This document shows, in pieces, positions 32,153 through 41,625 of a DNA stretch of 64,000 nt (positions are counted from its first letter, which is position 1; every line of letters starts with the position of its first letter). Position numbers and translations under genes: made by a program. The notes beneath the pieces are model-generated. The model was not told the origin of the DNA. It ran no database searches and saw nothing but the letters and a program-made list of their open reading frames with translations. Location: contig NZ_RBAN01000011.1 in assembly GCF_003626655.1 (NCBI RefSeq), forward strand, positions 1 to 64,000. The letters are read 5' to 3'. This DNA comes from Micromonospora costi. Its GTDB lineage: Bacteria; Actinomycetota; Actinomycetes; Mycobacteriales; Micromonosporaceae.

Positions 32153-33973
32153 ATGTCCCTGCTTGACGATGTCAACGAGCCCGCAGACCTCGACCGGCTC
32201 ACCGGCGACCAGCTCGGGCTGCTCGCCACCGAGATCCGGGCCTTTCTCGTGGAGGCGGTCTGCCGGCGGGGCGGCCACCTCGGGCCCAACCTCGGCATGG
32301 TCGAGCTGACCCTGGCGCTGCACCGGGTCTTCCGCTCCCCGCACGACCGGATCGTGTTCGACACGGGTCACCAGGCGTACGTCCACAAGCTGCTCACCGG
32401 CCGCCGGGAGCGCTTCGCCGGGCTGCGCGGGCGCGGCGGCCTGTCCGGATACCCCCGGCGGGCCGAGTCGCCGCACGACCTGGTGGAGAACTCCCACGCC
32501 TCGACCGCCCTCTCGTACGCCGACGGCCTGTCCCGCGCGTACGCCCTCGACGGGGTGGACCGCGCCGTGGTGGCGGTCATCGGCGACGGCGCCCTCACCG
32601 GCGGGCTCGCCTGGGAGGCGCTGAACAACCTCGCGACCTCGCCGGGCCGCGCCGTGATCGTGCTCAACGACAACGGCCGCTCGTACGCCCCGACCGTGGG
32701 TGGACTGGCCGCCCACCTCGCGGCCCGCCACGACGGCGGCGCGGACGCCGGGTCCACCATCTTCGAGTCGCTGGGGCTCGACTACCTCGGGCCGGTCGAC
32801 GGGCACGACGTCGCCCAGGTCGAGGCGGCGTTGCAGAAGGCGCGTACCGCCGACCGGTCCGTCGTCGTCCACTGCGTCACCCGCAAGGGGTACGGACACC
32901 AGCCCAGCGAGACCGACGAGGCCGACCGGCTGCACGCGGTGGGTGTGGTCGACCCGCTCACCGGGCGGCCCACCGCCACACCGGCCCGGACCTGGACCGA
33001 CGCGTTCTCCGACGAACTGCTCGCCATCGGCGCGGACCGGCCCGAGGTGGTCGCGGTCTCGGCGGCGATGCTCGGCCCCACGGGCCTGGACGGTTTCGGC
33101 GCGCGGTACCCCGACCGGACCGTCGACGTGGGCATCGCCGAGCAGCACGCGGTGACCTCGGCGGCCGGCCTCGCGTTCGGCGGCAAGCACCCCGTGGTGG
33201 CCGTGTACGCCACCTTCCTCAACCGGGCGATCGACCAGGTGCTGCTCGACGTGGCACTGCACCACCTGCCGGTCACGCTGGTGCTGGACCGGGCGGGCAT
33301 CACCGGCCCGGACGGGCCCAGCCACCACGGCATGTGGGACCTCGCGCTGCTGGGTGCGGTGCCGGGCCTGCGGGTGGCCGCGCCCCGCGACGAGGCGACG
33401 CTGCGCGAGGAGCTGCGCGAGGCCGTCGCCCACCAGGACGGGCCGACCGTGCTGCGCTTCCCCAAGGCCCGGGTCGGCGACGAGATCCCCGCCCTCTACC
33501 GGACCGGCGGGGTCGACGTCCTCCGTACCGCGGCGGCCGCGCCCGTCCTGCTGGTCGCCGTCGGCGCCATGGCCGGGCCCACGCTGCGGGCCGCCGACCT
33601 GCTCGCCGAGGCCGGCGTCGAGTGCACCGTGGTGGACCCCCGCTGGGTACGCCCGGTCAACCCGGCGGTCGCCACGCTGGCCGCGGACCACGCGCTGGTC
33701 GTGACCGTCGAGGACGGCATCCGCGAGGGCGGGGTCGGCGCCGCCGTCGCGCAGGCGCTCGGCGACGCGTCCGTCGGCGCACCGGTGCGGGCCCTGGGCC
33801 TGCCCACCTCGTTCGTCCCACACGGCGAGCGCGCCGGTCTGCTCGCCGAGCACGGGCTGGACCCGCCGGGCATCTGCGCCGCCGTCCTGCACCAGGTGTC
33901 CACCCTCCCGGCCGACCTCGACCTGCGGGTGCGCAACCGGACGCAGACACGGCTGAGCCCGCTGCCCGGATGA
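32153..33973 (+). CDS. dxs: 1-deoxy-D-xylulose-5-phosphate synthase
   Basis: A 606-aa thiamine-diphosphate enzyme that joins pyruvate and glyceraldehyde 3-phosphate, the first step of the MEP isoprenoid pathway. GGHLGPNLG, the ThDP motif region VIGDGALTGGLAWEALNNL and the EQHAVTSAAGLAFGGKHPVVAVY pyrimidine-binding segment are all intact. Start: two ATGs occur in tandem (32150, 32153); the second is better spaced from GGAGAG. It leads an eight-gene operon, so precursor supply is co-transcribed with hopanoid synthesis. Confidence 0.9.
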   Translation: MSLLDDVNEPADLDRLTGDQLGLLATEIRAFLVEAVCRRGGHLGPNLGMVELTLALHRVFRSPHDRIVFDTGHQAYVHKLLTGRRERFAGLRGRGGLSGYPRRAESPHDLVENSHASTALSYADGLSRAYALDGVDRAVVAVIGDGALTGGLAWEALNNLATSPGRAVIVLNDNGRSYAPTVGGLAAHLAARHDGGADAGSTIFESLGLDYLGPVDGHDVAQVEAALQKARTADRSVVVHCVTRKGYGHQPSETDEADRLHAVGVVDPLTGRPTATPARTWTDAFSDELLAIGADRPEVVAVSAAMLGPTGLDGFGARYPDRTVDVGIAEQHAVTSAAGLAFGGKHPVVAVYATFLNRAIDQVLLDVALHHLPVTLVLDRAGITGPDGPSHHGMWDLALLGAVPGLRVAAPRDEATLREELREAVAHQDGPTVLRFPKARVGDEIPALYRTGGVDVLRTAAAAPVLLVAVGAMAGPTLRAADLLAEAGVECTVVDPRWVRPVNPAVATLAADHALVVTVEDGIREGGVGAAVAQALGDASVGAPVRALGLPTSFVPHGERAGLLAEHGLDPPGICAAVLHQVSTLPADLDLRVRNRTQTRLSPLPG

Positions 33974-34016
33974 CCCGCCGCCGTCGACCACGTGCCCGAG
34001 AGGAAGGAGACCAGGG

Positions 34017-34874
34017 ATGAGCCAGCAGACCGTCGTGCCCGCGGTGCACCGGCTCGCCCAGGCCCGGGCGGAGGAGAACTTCCCGGTCGCCCTGCGGGTG
34101 CTGCCCGCGCGGTACCGCCGCCACCTCCTCGCGGTCTACGCGTACGCCCGCCACGTCGACGACCTCGGCGACGAGCCGCAGGCCCCGGCCGTGGACCGGG
34201 TCGCGGAACTGAACCGGATCGAGGCCGAGCTGCGCGCCCTGCACACCGGCCGCGCGGTGAGCCACCCCGTGGTGCGTGCCCTCGCACCCACGGTCGCCGA
34301 GTGCGGGTTGCCCCTCGACGCGCTGGTCCGGCTCATCGAGGCCAACCGGGTCGACCAGCGGGTCACCCGGTACGCGACGTTCGCGCAGCTGGTCGACTAC
34401 TGCACCCTGTCCGCCAACCCGGTCGGCGAGCTGGTGCTGCACGTGTTCGGGCAGGTCGGGCCGGCGCGGCGGGAGCTGTCCGACCGGATCTGCACGGCGC
34501 TTCAGCTCATCGAGCACCTGCAGGACGTGGCCGAGGACCACCGGCGCGGCCGGGTGTACCTGCCGGTCGAGGACCTGGACCGGTTCGGGGTCACCGAGGA
34601 CGACCTGGGCCGGCCCGAGGCGACCCGGCCCCTGCGGGAGCTGGTCGCCTTCGAGGCCGAGCGCGCCCGCGCCTGGCTCGACGCGGGCGCCCCGCTGGTG
34701 TCCGGACTGCACGGCTGGGCCCGGCTCGCCGTCAGCGGCTACCTCGCGGGCGGCCGCGCGACCCTCGACGCGCTCGCCGAGGCCGGCCACGACCCGCTGC
34801 GCGTCGCCGTCCGGCCCCACCGGGGTCGGGTGCTGCGCCGCTGGTGGGGGGCGACCGTGCGGAGCGCCGGATGA
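34017..34874 (+). CDS. hpnC: Presqualene/squalene synthase HpnC
   Basis: A 285-aa trans-isoprenyl diphosphate synthase of the HpnC class (hydroxysqualene synthase in the HpnCDE route). Its first Asp-rich motif is in YAYARHVDDLGDE (about residue 45) and the second in LIEHLQDVAEDHRRGRVYLP (about 163). In the family, HpnC replaces the diphosphate of presqualene diphosphate with water. It is 43 bp after dxs with GGAAGGAGA before the ATG, and its stop overlaps hpnD as ATGA. Confidence 0.9.
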   Translation: MSQQTVVPAVHRLAQARAEENFPVALRVLPARYRRHLLAVYAYARHVDDLGDEPQAPAVDRVAELNRIEAELRALHTGRAVSHPVVRALAPTVAECGLPLDALVRLIEANRVDQRVTRYATFAQLVDYCTLSANPVGELVLHVFGQVGPARRELSDRICTALQLIEHLQDVAEDHRRGRVYLPVEDLDRFGVTEDDLGRPEATRPLRELVAFEAERARAWLDAGAPLVSGLHGWARLAVSGYLAGGRATLDALAEAGHDPLRVAVRPHRGRVLRRWWGATVRSAG

Positions 34875-35740
34875 CCATGACCACGGGCGTCGAGGCCGCC
34901 TACCGCCGCTGCGAGGACATCACCCGCAGCCAGGCCGCCAACTTCGCGTACGGCATCCGGCTGCTGCCGCCGGTCAAGCGCCGTGCGCTGTCGGCCATCT
35001 ACGCCACCGCCCGCCGCATCGACGACATCGGCGACGGCGACCTGCCCCCGGACGAGAAGCTCGACCGGCTCGCCGAGACCCGGGCGGCGCTGCACCGGCT
35101 GCCCGCCGACGGCGGCGGCGACGCCGTGCTCACCGCCCTCGGCCACGCCGCGACCCGCATGCCGATCCCGCTGGACGCCTTCGACGAGCTGATCGACGGG
35201 TGCGCCGCCGACGTCACCGGCCGCCGGTACGCCACCTTCGACGACCTCGTCTGGTACTGCCGCTGCGTGGCCGGTTCGATCGGCCGGCTGTCCCTCGGCG
35301 TGTTCGGCACCGCCGAGCCGGGCCCGGCGGCCCCGCTGGCCGACGCGCTGGGCGTCGCGCTGCAACTGACCAACATCCTGCGCGACCTCGTCGAGGACCG
35401 CGCCGACGGCCGGATCTACCTGCCCGCCGAGGACCTGGAACGGTTCGGCTGCACCCTGGAGCCCGGCGGCGCCGGGTTCGCCGACCCGCCGGAGCGGCTG
35501 GCCGCGCTCGTCCGCTTCGAGGCGGCCCGCGCGGCCCGCTGGTACGACACCGGGCTGCGGCTCCTGCCGCTGCTGGACCGGCGCAGCGCGGCCTGCACCG
35601 CCGCGATGGCCGGCATCTACCGCCGGCTGCTCGCCCGCATCGCGGCCGACCCGCTGGCCGTCACCCGCAGCCGGGTGTCGCTGCCCGGACGCGAGAAGGC
35701 CTGGGTCGCGGCGCGCGCTCTCGTCGGGCGTACCGCATGA
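34871..35740 (+). CDS. hpnD: Presqualene diphosphate synthase HpnD
   Basis: A 289-aa head-to-head condensing enzyme joining two farnesyl diphosphates to presqualene diphosphate. The motif ATARRIDDIGD (about residue 47) and the second motif TNILRDLVEDRADGRIYLP (about 161) are characteristic. It overlaps both neighbours by 4 nt. Paralogous to HpnC; order C-D-E is the usual actinomycete arrangement. Confidence 0.9.
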   Translation: MTMTTGVEAAYRRCEDITRSQAANFAYGIRLLPPVKRRALSAIYATARRIDDIGDGDLPPDEKLDRLAETRAALHRLPADGGGDAVLTALGHAATRMPIPLDAFDELIDGCAADVTGRRYATFDDLVWYCRCVAGSIGRLSLGVFGTAEPGPAAPLADALGVALQLTNILRDLVEDRADGRIYLPAEDLERFGCTLEPGGAGFADPPERLAALVRFEAARAARWYDTGLRLLPLLDRRSAACTAAMAGIYRRLLARIAADPLAVTRSRVSLPGREKAWVAARALVGRTA

Positions 35741-37113
35741 CCGGGCCGGCCCGGACGCCGCCCGGTGGCGGCGGGGTGTGCGTCGTCGGAGGCGGTCTCG
35801 CCGGGATCGCCGCCGCGATCCGCCTCGCCGACCTCGGCCTGCCGGTGACGCTGCTGGAGAACCGCCCCGAACTCGGCGGCGCCACCTACTCGTTTCGCCG
35901 GCACGGGCTGACGGTGGACACCGGGCAGCACGTCTTCCTGCGCTGCTACCACGCGTACCGGGACCTGCTGGAACGGCTCGGCACCACCGCGGGGACCGAG
36001 CTGCAACCGCGGTTCGCCGTGCCGGTGCTGCTGCCGGGGCGCCCGCCCCACCTGCTGGCCCGTCGGCGGCTCCCCGCGCCGGCGCACCTGCTGCCCGCGC
36101 TCGCCGGCTACCGGCTGCTCAACCCGGCCGAGCGGGTCGCCGCCGCGCGGGCCTGTGCCGCGCTGCGGCGCGTGGACCCGGACGCCTCGGGCACCGACCG
36201 GATCGCCTTCGGCGCGTGGCTCGCCGCCCACGGCCAGAGCGGGCGGGCCGTGCGCCGGCTCTGGGACCTCATCACGGTGGCCGCCCTGAACGTGCCCAGC
36301 GCGCAGGCCTCCCTCGCGCTGGCCGCCCGGGTGTTCCGCACCGGCCTGCTGGAGACCGCCGACGCCGGCGACATCGGGCGACCATTGGTGCCCCTCACCG
36401 AGCTGCACGGGGTCGCCGCCCGGCGGGTGCTGGACCGGCTCGGCGCCCGGGTGCTTCCGCGCACCCGGGTCCGGTGGATCCACCCGGAGCCGACCGGCTT
36501 TCGGATCGGTGTGGACGGCGGCGAGATCGCCGCGGACGGCGTCGTGCTGGCGGTGCCGCACCAGTCCGCGGCAGCGCTCGTCCCGCCGGCCGCCGCGCCC
36601 GACGCCGACCGGTGGACCCGTCTCGGCGCCGCCCCGATCGTCAACGTCCACCTGCGGTACGCCCGCCGGGTCGCCCCGCTCACCATGGCCGCCGCCGTCG
36701 AGTCCCCGGCACAGTGGATCTTCGACCGGTCCGGTCCGGACGCCGGGGACGAGCAGCACCTCGTGGTCTCCCTCTCCGCCGCCGACGCCGAGATCGACCG
36801 CCCCGCCGCCGAACTGGTGGCGACCCAGCGTCAGGCGCTCGGCGACCTGTTCCCCGCCGCGCGGCACACCCCGGTGAGCGACGCGTTCGTCACCCGGGAG
36901 CCGCGGGCCACCTTCCGGCAGGGCCCCGGCACCCGGGCGTACCGGCCGGGGTCCGGCACGCGCCTGCCCGGGCTGGTGCTCGCCGGCGCATGGACCGACA
37001 CCGGATGGCCGGACACGATGGAGGGCGCGGTGCGCAGCGGCCACGAGGCCGCCGACATCCTCGCCCGCCAGCTCGTGGCCCGGCCCCGACACCACACGGA
37101 GGCCGCACGATGA
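35737..37113 (+). CDS. hpnE: Hydroxysqualene dehydroxylase HpnE
   Basis: A 458-aa FAD-dependent amine-oxidase-fold protein. The dinucleotide motif VVGGGLAGIAAAIRLADLG sits near residue 16, followed by ENRPELGG; a C-terminal FAD region LVLAGAWTDTGWPDTMEGAVRSG is present. HpnE reduces hydroxysqualene to squalene, completing the three-enzyme HpnCDE route. Start ATG 35737 overlaps the hpnD stop. Confidence 0.88.
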   Translation: MTGPARTPPGGGGVCVVGGGLAGIAAAIRLADLGLPVTLLENRPELGGATYSFRRHGLTVDTGQHVFLRCYHAYRDLLERLGTTAGTELQPRFAVPVLLPGRPPHLLARRRLPAPAHLLPALAGYRLLNPAERVAAARACAALRRVDPDASGTDRIAFGAWLAAHGQSGRAVRRLWDLITVAALNVPSAQASLALAARVFRTGLLETADAGDIGRPLVPLTELHGVAARRVLDRLGARVLPRTRVRWIHPEPTGFRIGVDGGEIAADGVVLAVPHQSAAALVPPAAAPDADRWTRLGAAPIVNVHLRYARRVAPLTMAAAVESPAQWIFDRSGPDAGDEQHLVVSLSAADAEIDRPAAELVATQRQALGDLFPAARHTPVSDAFVTREPRATFRQGPGTRAYRPGSGTRLPGLVLAGAWTDTGWPDTMEGAVRSGHEAADILARQLVARPRHHTEAAR

Positions 37114-38117
37114 CCGTTGTACGCAGCCGCAGCACCGACCAGATCCAGACGTACGTCGAGCCGGCCATCCGGGCCCTGCTGGACCGCCTGGACCCGGGCA
37201 ACCGGCTGGTGGCCGGCTACCAGCTCGGCTACTGGGACGCCGACGGGTCACCGGCCGCCGCCCAGGGCAAGGGTCTGCGTCCGGCGTTGGCGCTGCTGTC
37301 GGCGCGGGCCGCGGGCGCCGCACCGGAGGCGGGCGCGCCGGCGGCCGCGGCAGTCGAGCTGGCGCACAACTTCTCGCTGCTGCACGACGACGTGATGGAC
37401 GGCGACGCCGAGCGCCGGCACCGGCCGACCGCGTGGACGGTGTTCGGCGTCGGCCCCGCGATCCTCGCCGGTGACGCCCTGATCGGCCTCGCGTACGAGG
37501 CGCTCGTGGAGGTTCCCGGTGGCGAACCGGCGGCCCGCCGGCTGGCCCAGGACGTGCGGGCGCTGATCGCCGGCCAGATGGCCGACCTGGACTTCGAGCG
37601 GCGCGACGACGTGACGCTCGACGAGTGCCTCACGATGGCCGGCAACAAGACCGCGGCCCTGCTGGCCGGGTCGTGCGCGCTCGGCGCGCTGCTCTGCGGC
37701 GCCCCCGCGGCGCTGGTCGACGGGCTGTCCCGGTTCGGGTTCCACCTGGGACTGGCCTTCCAGCTCGTCGACGACGTGCTGGGCATCTGGGGCGACCCCC
37801 GGCGCACCGGCAAGCCGGTCGGCTCGGACCTGCGGGCCCGCAAGCGCAGCATCCCCGTCGTCCGGGCGCTGACCGGCGGCGACCCCGCCGCGGTGGCCCT
37901 GGGCGAGCTGTACCGCTCGCCCGCGCCGCTCACCGACGAGGACGTGACCCGCGCCAGCGAGCTGGTCGAGGCGACCGGCGCCCGCGACTGGACGCGGCAG
38001 CGGGCGTGGCAGGAGACCGAGCAGGCCCGGGCCGAGCTGGACGCCCTGGACCTGCCGGAGGACGTGCGCGGCGAACTCGCCGACGTGGCCGACTTCATCA
38101 CGGGACGGGACCACTGA
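37110..38117 (+). CDS. Polyprenyl (farnesyl/geranylgeranyl) diphosphate synthase
   Basis: A 335-aa trans-prenyltransferase with both Asp-rich motifs: LLHDDVMD (about residue 92) and QLVDDVLG (about 217). It supplies the allylic diphosphate, probably farnesyl diphosphate for HpnD. Chain length cannot be fixed by eye. Overlaps hpnE (ATGA) and shc (TGATG). Confidence 0.85.
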   Translation: MTVVRSRSTDQIQTYVEPAIRALLDRLDPGNRLVAGYQLGYWDADGSPAAAQGKGLRPALALLSARAAGAAPEAGAPAAAAVELAHNFSLLHDDVMDGDAERRHRPTAWTVFGVGPAILAGDALIGLAYEALVEVPGGEPAARRLAQDVRALIAGQMADLDFERRDDVTLDECLTMAGNKTAALLAGSCALGALLCGAPAALVDGLSRFGFHLGLAFQLVDDVLGIWGDPRRTGKPVGSDLRARKRSIPVVRALTGGDPAAVALGELYRSPAPLTDEDVTRASELVEATGARDWTRQRAWQETEQARAELDALDLPEDVRGELADVADFITGRDH

Positions 38118-40066
38118 TGACCGAGCTGCTGTCCCCGAAGACCACCACCACGGGCGCCAACCGACCCGCGGTCGCGGACCCGCTCGACGGCGCCCGGGAC
38201 GCGCTGCACCGCGCCCGGGAGCACCTGCTCGGGTTGCAGGACGACGCCGGCTGGTGGAAGGGCGACCTCGCCACCAACGTCACCATGGACGCCGAGGACC
38301 TGATGCTGCGGCAGTTCCTCGGCATCCGGACCGAGGAGCAGACCGCCGAGTCCGCGCGGTGGATCCGCTCCCAGCAGCGTCCGGACGGCTCCTGGGCGCT
38401 GTTCCACGGCGGGCCCGGGGACCTGTCCACCACCATCGAGGCGTACGTGGCGCTGCGGCTGGCCGGCGACACGGTCGAGGCGCCGCACATGGCGGCCGCG
38501 GCGGCGTTCGTCCGGGCGAACGGCGGGCTCACGGCGAGCCGGGTGTTCACCCGGTTCTGGCTGGCCCTGTTCGGCCACTGGCCCTGGTCCCGGTTGCCGG
38601 CCGTCCCGCCCGAACTGGTGCTGCTGCCCTCCTGGGTGCCGTTCAACGTCTACGACTTCGCCTGCTGGGCGCGGCAGACCATCGTCCCGCTGTCCATCGT
38701 CCGCGCGCTGCGGCCGGTGCGTTCGCTGGGCTTCGGCGTCGACGAGCTGCGCACCGCCGCGCCGCCGCCGCGCCCTCCCCGGCTGGCCAGTCGGCCCGGC
38801 CTGCTGTACCGGGCGGATCGCCTGGCCAGCGGGTACGAACGGATCGCCCGCGGCCCGGTGCGCCGGCACGCCCTGCGCCGGGCCGCCGAGTGGATCGTGG
38901 CCCGCCAGGAGGCCGACGGCTCCTGGGGCGGGATCCAGCCGCCCTGGGTGTACTCGCTCATGGCGCTGCACCTGCTCGGGTATCCGCTGGACCACCCGGT
39001 GCTGCGCGCCGGGCTGGCCGGTCTGGACCGCTTCACGGTGCGCACCGAGACGCCGGACGGGCCGGCACGCTGGCTGGAGGCGTGCCAGTCGCCGGTGTGG
39101 GACACGGCGCTCGCCGTCACGGCGCTGTCCGACGCCGGCCTGCCGCCCGCCCATCCCGCCCTGGAGCGGGCCGGTCGGTGGCTGCGCGACGAGGAGATCC
39201 GGGTCCGCGGCGACTGGGCCGTACGCCGGCCGAGGACGCCGGCCGGCGGCTGGGCCTTCGAGTTCGAGAACGACGGGTACGCCGACACCGACGACACCGC
39301 CGAAGTGATCATGGCGCTGCGGCGGACCACCGTGCCGGTCGAGGCGCCGGTGCTGCGGGCCACCCGCTGGCTGCTCGGCATGCAGTCCCGCGACGGGGGC
39401 TGGGCCGCGTTCGACGCCGACAACACCCGCGCCATCCTCGGCGACCTGCCGTTCTGCGACTTCGGCGAGGTCATCGACCCGCCCAGCGCAGACGTGACCG
39501 CCCACGTCGTCGAGGCACTGGCGGCGGAGAACTTCGCCGGCACGATGCCGGTGCGCCGGGGCGTGCACTGGCTGCTGCGCCACCAGGAGCCCGACGGATC
39601 CTGGTTCGGCCGGTGGGGCGCCAACCACGTGTACGGCACCGGCGCCGTGGTGCCGGCGCTGGTCGCCGCCGGCGTGCCGCGGACCCACCCGGCGATCCGC
39701 CGCGCCGTCGACTGGCTGCGGGCGCACCAGAACGCCGACGGCGGCTGGGGCGAGGACCTGCGCTCCTACCGGGACCGGTCGTGGATCGGGCGCGGCGAGT
39801 CCACCGCGTCGCAGACCGCCTGGGCGCTGCTCGCGCTGCACGCCGCCGGCCAGGGCACGGCCGAGCCGGCGCTGCGCGGCGTGCGCTGGCTGGTCGACAC
39901 CCAGCGCCCGGACGGCGGGTGGGACGAGCCGCAGTACACGGGCACGGGGTTCCCGGGCGACTTCTACATCAACTACGGCCTGTACCGGTTGGTGTTCCCG
40001 ATCAGCGCGCTCGGGCGGATCCTCGGCGCCCGGGCCGGTGACCTCGAGGCCACGGTGACACGGTGA
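38117..40066 (+). CDS. shc: Squalene-hopene cyclase
   Basis: A 649-aa class II terpene cyclase, normal length. The protonating DxDD motif is DTDD in YADTDDTAEV (about residues 392-395). At least six QW repeats are visible, such as QRPDGSW, QEADGSW, QSRDGGW, QEPDGSW, QNADGGW and QRPDGGW. It converts squalene to hopene/hopanol on the membrane. Coupled by overlap to genes on either side. Confidence 0.92.
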   Translation: MTELLSPKTTTTGANRPAVADPLDGARDALHRAREHLLGLQDDAGWWKGDLATNVTMDAEDLMLRQFLGIRTEEQTAESARWIRSQQRPDGSWALFHGGPGDLSTTIEAYVALRLAGDTVEAPHMAAAAAFVRANGGLTASRVFTRFWLALFGHWPWSRLPAVPPELVLLPSWVPFNVYDFACWARQTIVPLSIVRALRPVRSLGFGVDELRTAAPPPRPPRLASRPGLLYRADRLASGYERIARGPVRRHALRRAAEWIVARQEADGSWGGIQPPWVYSLMALHLLGYPLDHPVLRAGLAGLDRFTVRTETPDGPARWLEACQSPVWDTALAVTALSDAGLPPAHPALERAGRWLRDEEIRVRGDWAVRRPRTPAGGWAFEFENDGYADTDDTAEVIMALRRTTVPVEAPVLRATRWLLGMQSRDGGWAAFDADNTRAILGDLPFCDFGEVIDPPSADVTAHVVEALAAENFAGTMPVRRGVHWLLRHQEPDGSWFGRWGANHVYGTGAVVPALVAAGVPRTHPAIRRAVDWLRAHQNADGGWGEDLRSYRDRSWIGRGESTASQTAWALLALHAAGQGTAEPALRGVRWLVDTQRPDGGWDEPQYTGTGFPGDFYINYGLYRLVFPISALGRILGARAGDLEATVTR

Positions 40067-41625
40067 CCCGGCCCGGCTCCCCGGACGCTCCCGCGTGGAC
40101 GCTGTACGCGCCCATGCGGCCGGAGGTGTCGGCGTTGCGGCGCGGGCTCGGCGAGCCCGACCCGCACGGGCGGCTCACGCTCTGCCGCACCGGCATCGGC
40201 CCACGCCGTGCCCGCTCGGCCGCGGCCCACCGCCCGGCCGGTGACGCCCCCGTCGCGGTCGCCGGCATCGGCGGCGCGCTCGCCCCCGACCTGGCGACCG
40301 GGGACGTGGTGGTGGCCAGCGTGGTGCGGGCCGATCCGCTGGCGCCCGACGCCCCGGCCGGCGAGGTGCGGATGCCCGGCGCCGACCTGCTCGCCGCCGC
40401 GCTGCGCCGCCGCGGGCTGCGGGTGCACGTCGGTCCGGTGGTCAGCTCCGACCGGCTCGTCGACGGCGCCGACCGGGACCGGCTGGCCGCGTCCGGCGCG
40501 CTCGTCGCCGACCTGGAGTCGGCGTGGCTGCTGGCCGGCTGCGGCGATCGGCCGACGGCCTGCGTACGGGTCGTCGCCGACACCGCGGGCGGGTCGCTGT
40601 ACCACCCCGCGACCCTCCGGCGGGTCCGCGCCGCGCTGCGGGTGCTGCCCGTGGTGGCGGCCGCGCTCACCGAGTGGGCGGCGGTGGCCGGGAGCGTCCA
40701 CCACCTGCTGCTGGCCGCACCGCGGTCGTTCTGCGCCGGCGTGGAGCGCGCCATCGCGGTGGTCGAGCAGGCACTGGAACGGCACGGCCCGCCGGTGTAC
40801 GTCCGCAAGGAGATCGTCCACAACGCCCGGGTGGTGGCCGACCTGCGCGCCCGCGGGGCCGTCTTCGTGAACGAGCTGGACGAGGTGCCCGACGGGGCGC
40901 TCACCGTGTTCTCCGCGCACGGCGTGTCGCCCGCCGTACGGCAGGAGGCGACCGACCGGCGGCTGCCGGTCATCGACGCCACCTGCCCCCTGGTGACCAA
41001 GGTGCACGCCGAGGCGCGCCGGTTCGCCGGCCGGGGCGACACGGTGCTGCTCATCGGGCACCCCGGCCACGAGGAGACCGACGGGACGCTGGGGGAGGCG
41101 CCTGACCGGATCCGGCTGGTGCCCGATCCGGCCGCGGCCGAGACGGTGCAGGTCGACGACCCGGAACGGGTGTCGTACCTGGTCCAGACCACCCTCGCGA
41201 TGGACGAGGCGGCGGGCATCCTCGACACCCTCCGCCGGCGCTTCCCGGCGCTCGCCGGCCCCGGGTCCGACGACATCTGCTACGCCACCACCAACCGGCA
41301 GCGGGCCATCACGGCCGTCGCCGCCCGGGCCGACGTGGTCCTCGTCATCGGCTCGACGAACTCCTCGAACTCCCGTCGCCTCGTGGAGGTCGCCGAGCGC
41401 GCCGGCGCCCGGGCCCACCTGATCGACGGTGTGGGCGACATCGACCTCCGCTGGCTGGTCGGCGCCGCCACGGTGGGGATCACCGCGGGGGCCTCCGCGC
41501 CGCCCGGACTGGTCGACGAGGTCGTGGCCGCGCTCGGCGCGCTGGGCGCGAGGGAGGTGAGCGAGCACACCGCTGCCGTGGAGGACGTCGTTTTCACCCT
41601 GCCGAAGGAGGTACGCCAGCCGTGA
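40063..41625 (+). CDS. hpnG/ispH: HpnG-like phosphorylase fused to IspH (HMBPP reductase)
   Basis: A 520-aa two-domain protein in a single uninterrupted frame. Residues about 12-205 resemble HpnG, the nucleosidase that removes adenine from adenosylhopane (PVAVAGIGGALAPDLATGDVVVAS; VVADTAGG). Residues about 211-515 are IspH, the last MEP enzyme: cluster cysteines Cys224 (SFCAG), Cys308 (DATCPLV) and Cys406 (DICYATTNRQ), plus His336 and Glu338 in GHPGHEETDGT and a GSTNSSNS loop. Both halves look active. GTG 40063 overlaps the shc stop and the end overlaps hpnH. The fusion places a side-chain enzyme and a precursor enzyme in one polypeptide, and it is unusual. Confidence 0.85.
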   Translation: MTRPGSPDAPAWTLYAPMRPEVSALRRGLGEPDPHGRLTLCRTGIGPRRARSAAAHRPAGDAPVAVAGIGGALAPDLATGDVVVASVVRADPLAPDAPAGEVRMPGADLLAAALRRRGLRVHVGPVVSSDRLVDGADRDRLAASGALVADLESAWLLAGCGDRPTACVRVVADTAGGSLYHPATLRRVRAALRVLPVVAAALTEWAAVAGSVHHLLLAAPRSFCAGVERAIAVVEQALERHGPPVYVRKEIVHNARVVADLRARGAVFVNELDEVPDGALTVFSAHGVSPAVRQEATDRRLPVIDATCPLVTKVHAEARRFAGRGDTVLLIGHPGHEETDGTLGEAPDRIRLVPDPAAAETVQVDDPERVSYLVQTTLAMDEAAGILDTLRRRFPALAGPGSDDICYATTNRQRAITAVAARADVVLVIGSTNSSNSRRLVEVAERAGARAHLIDGVGDIDLRWLVGAATVGITAGASAPPGLVDEVVAALGALGAREVSEHTAAVEDVVFTLPKEVRQP

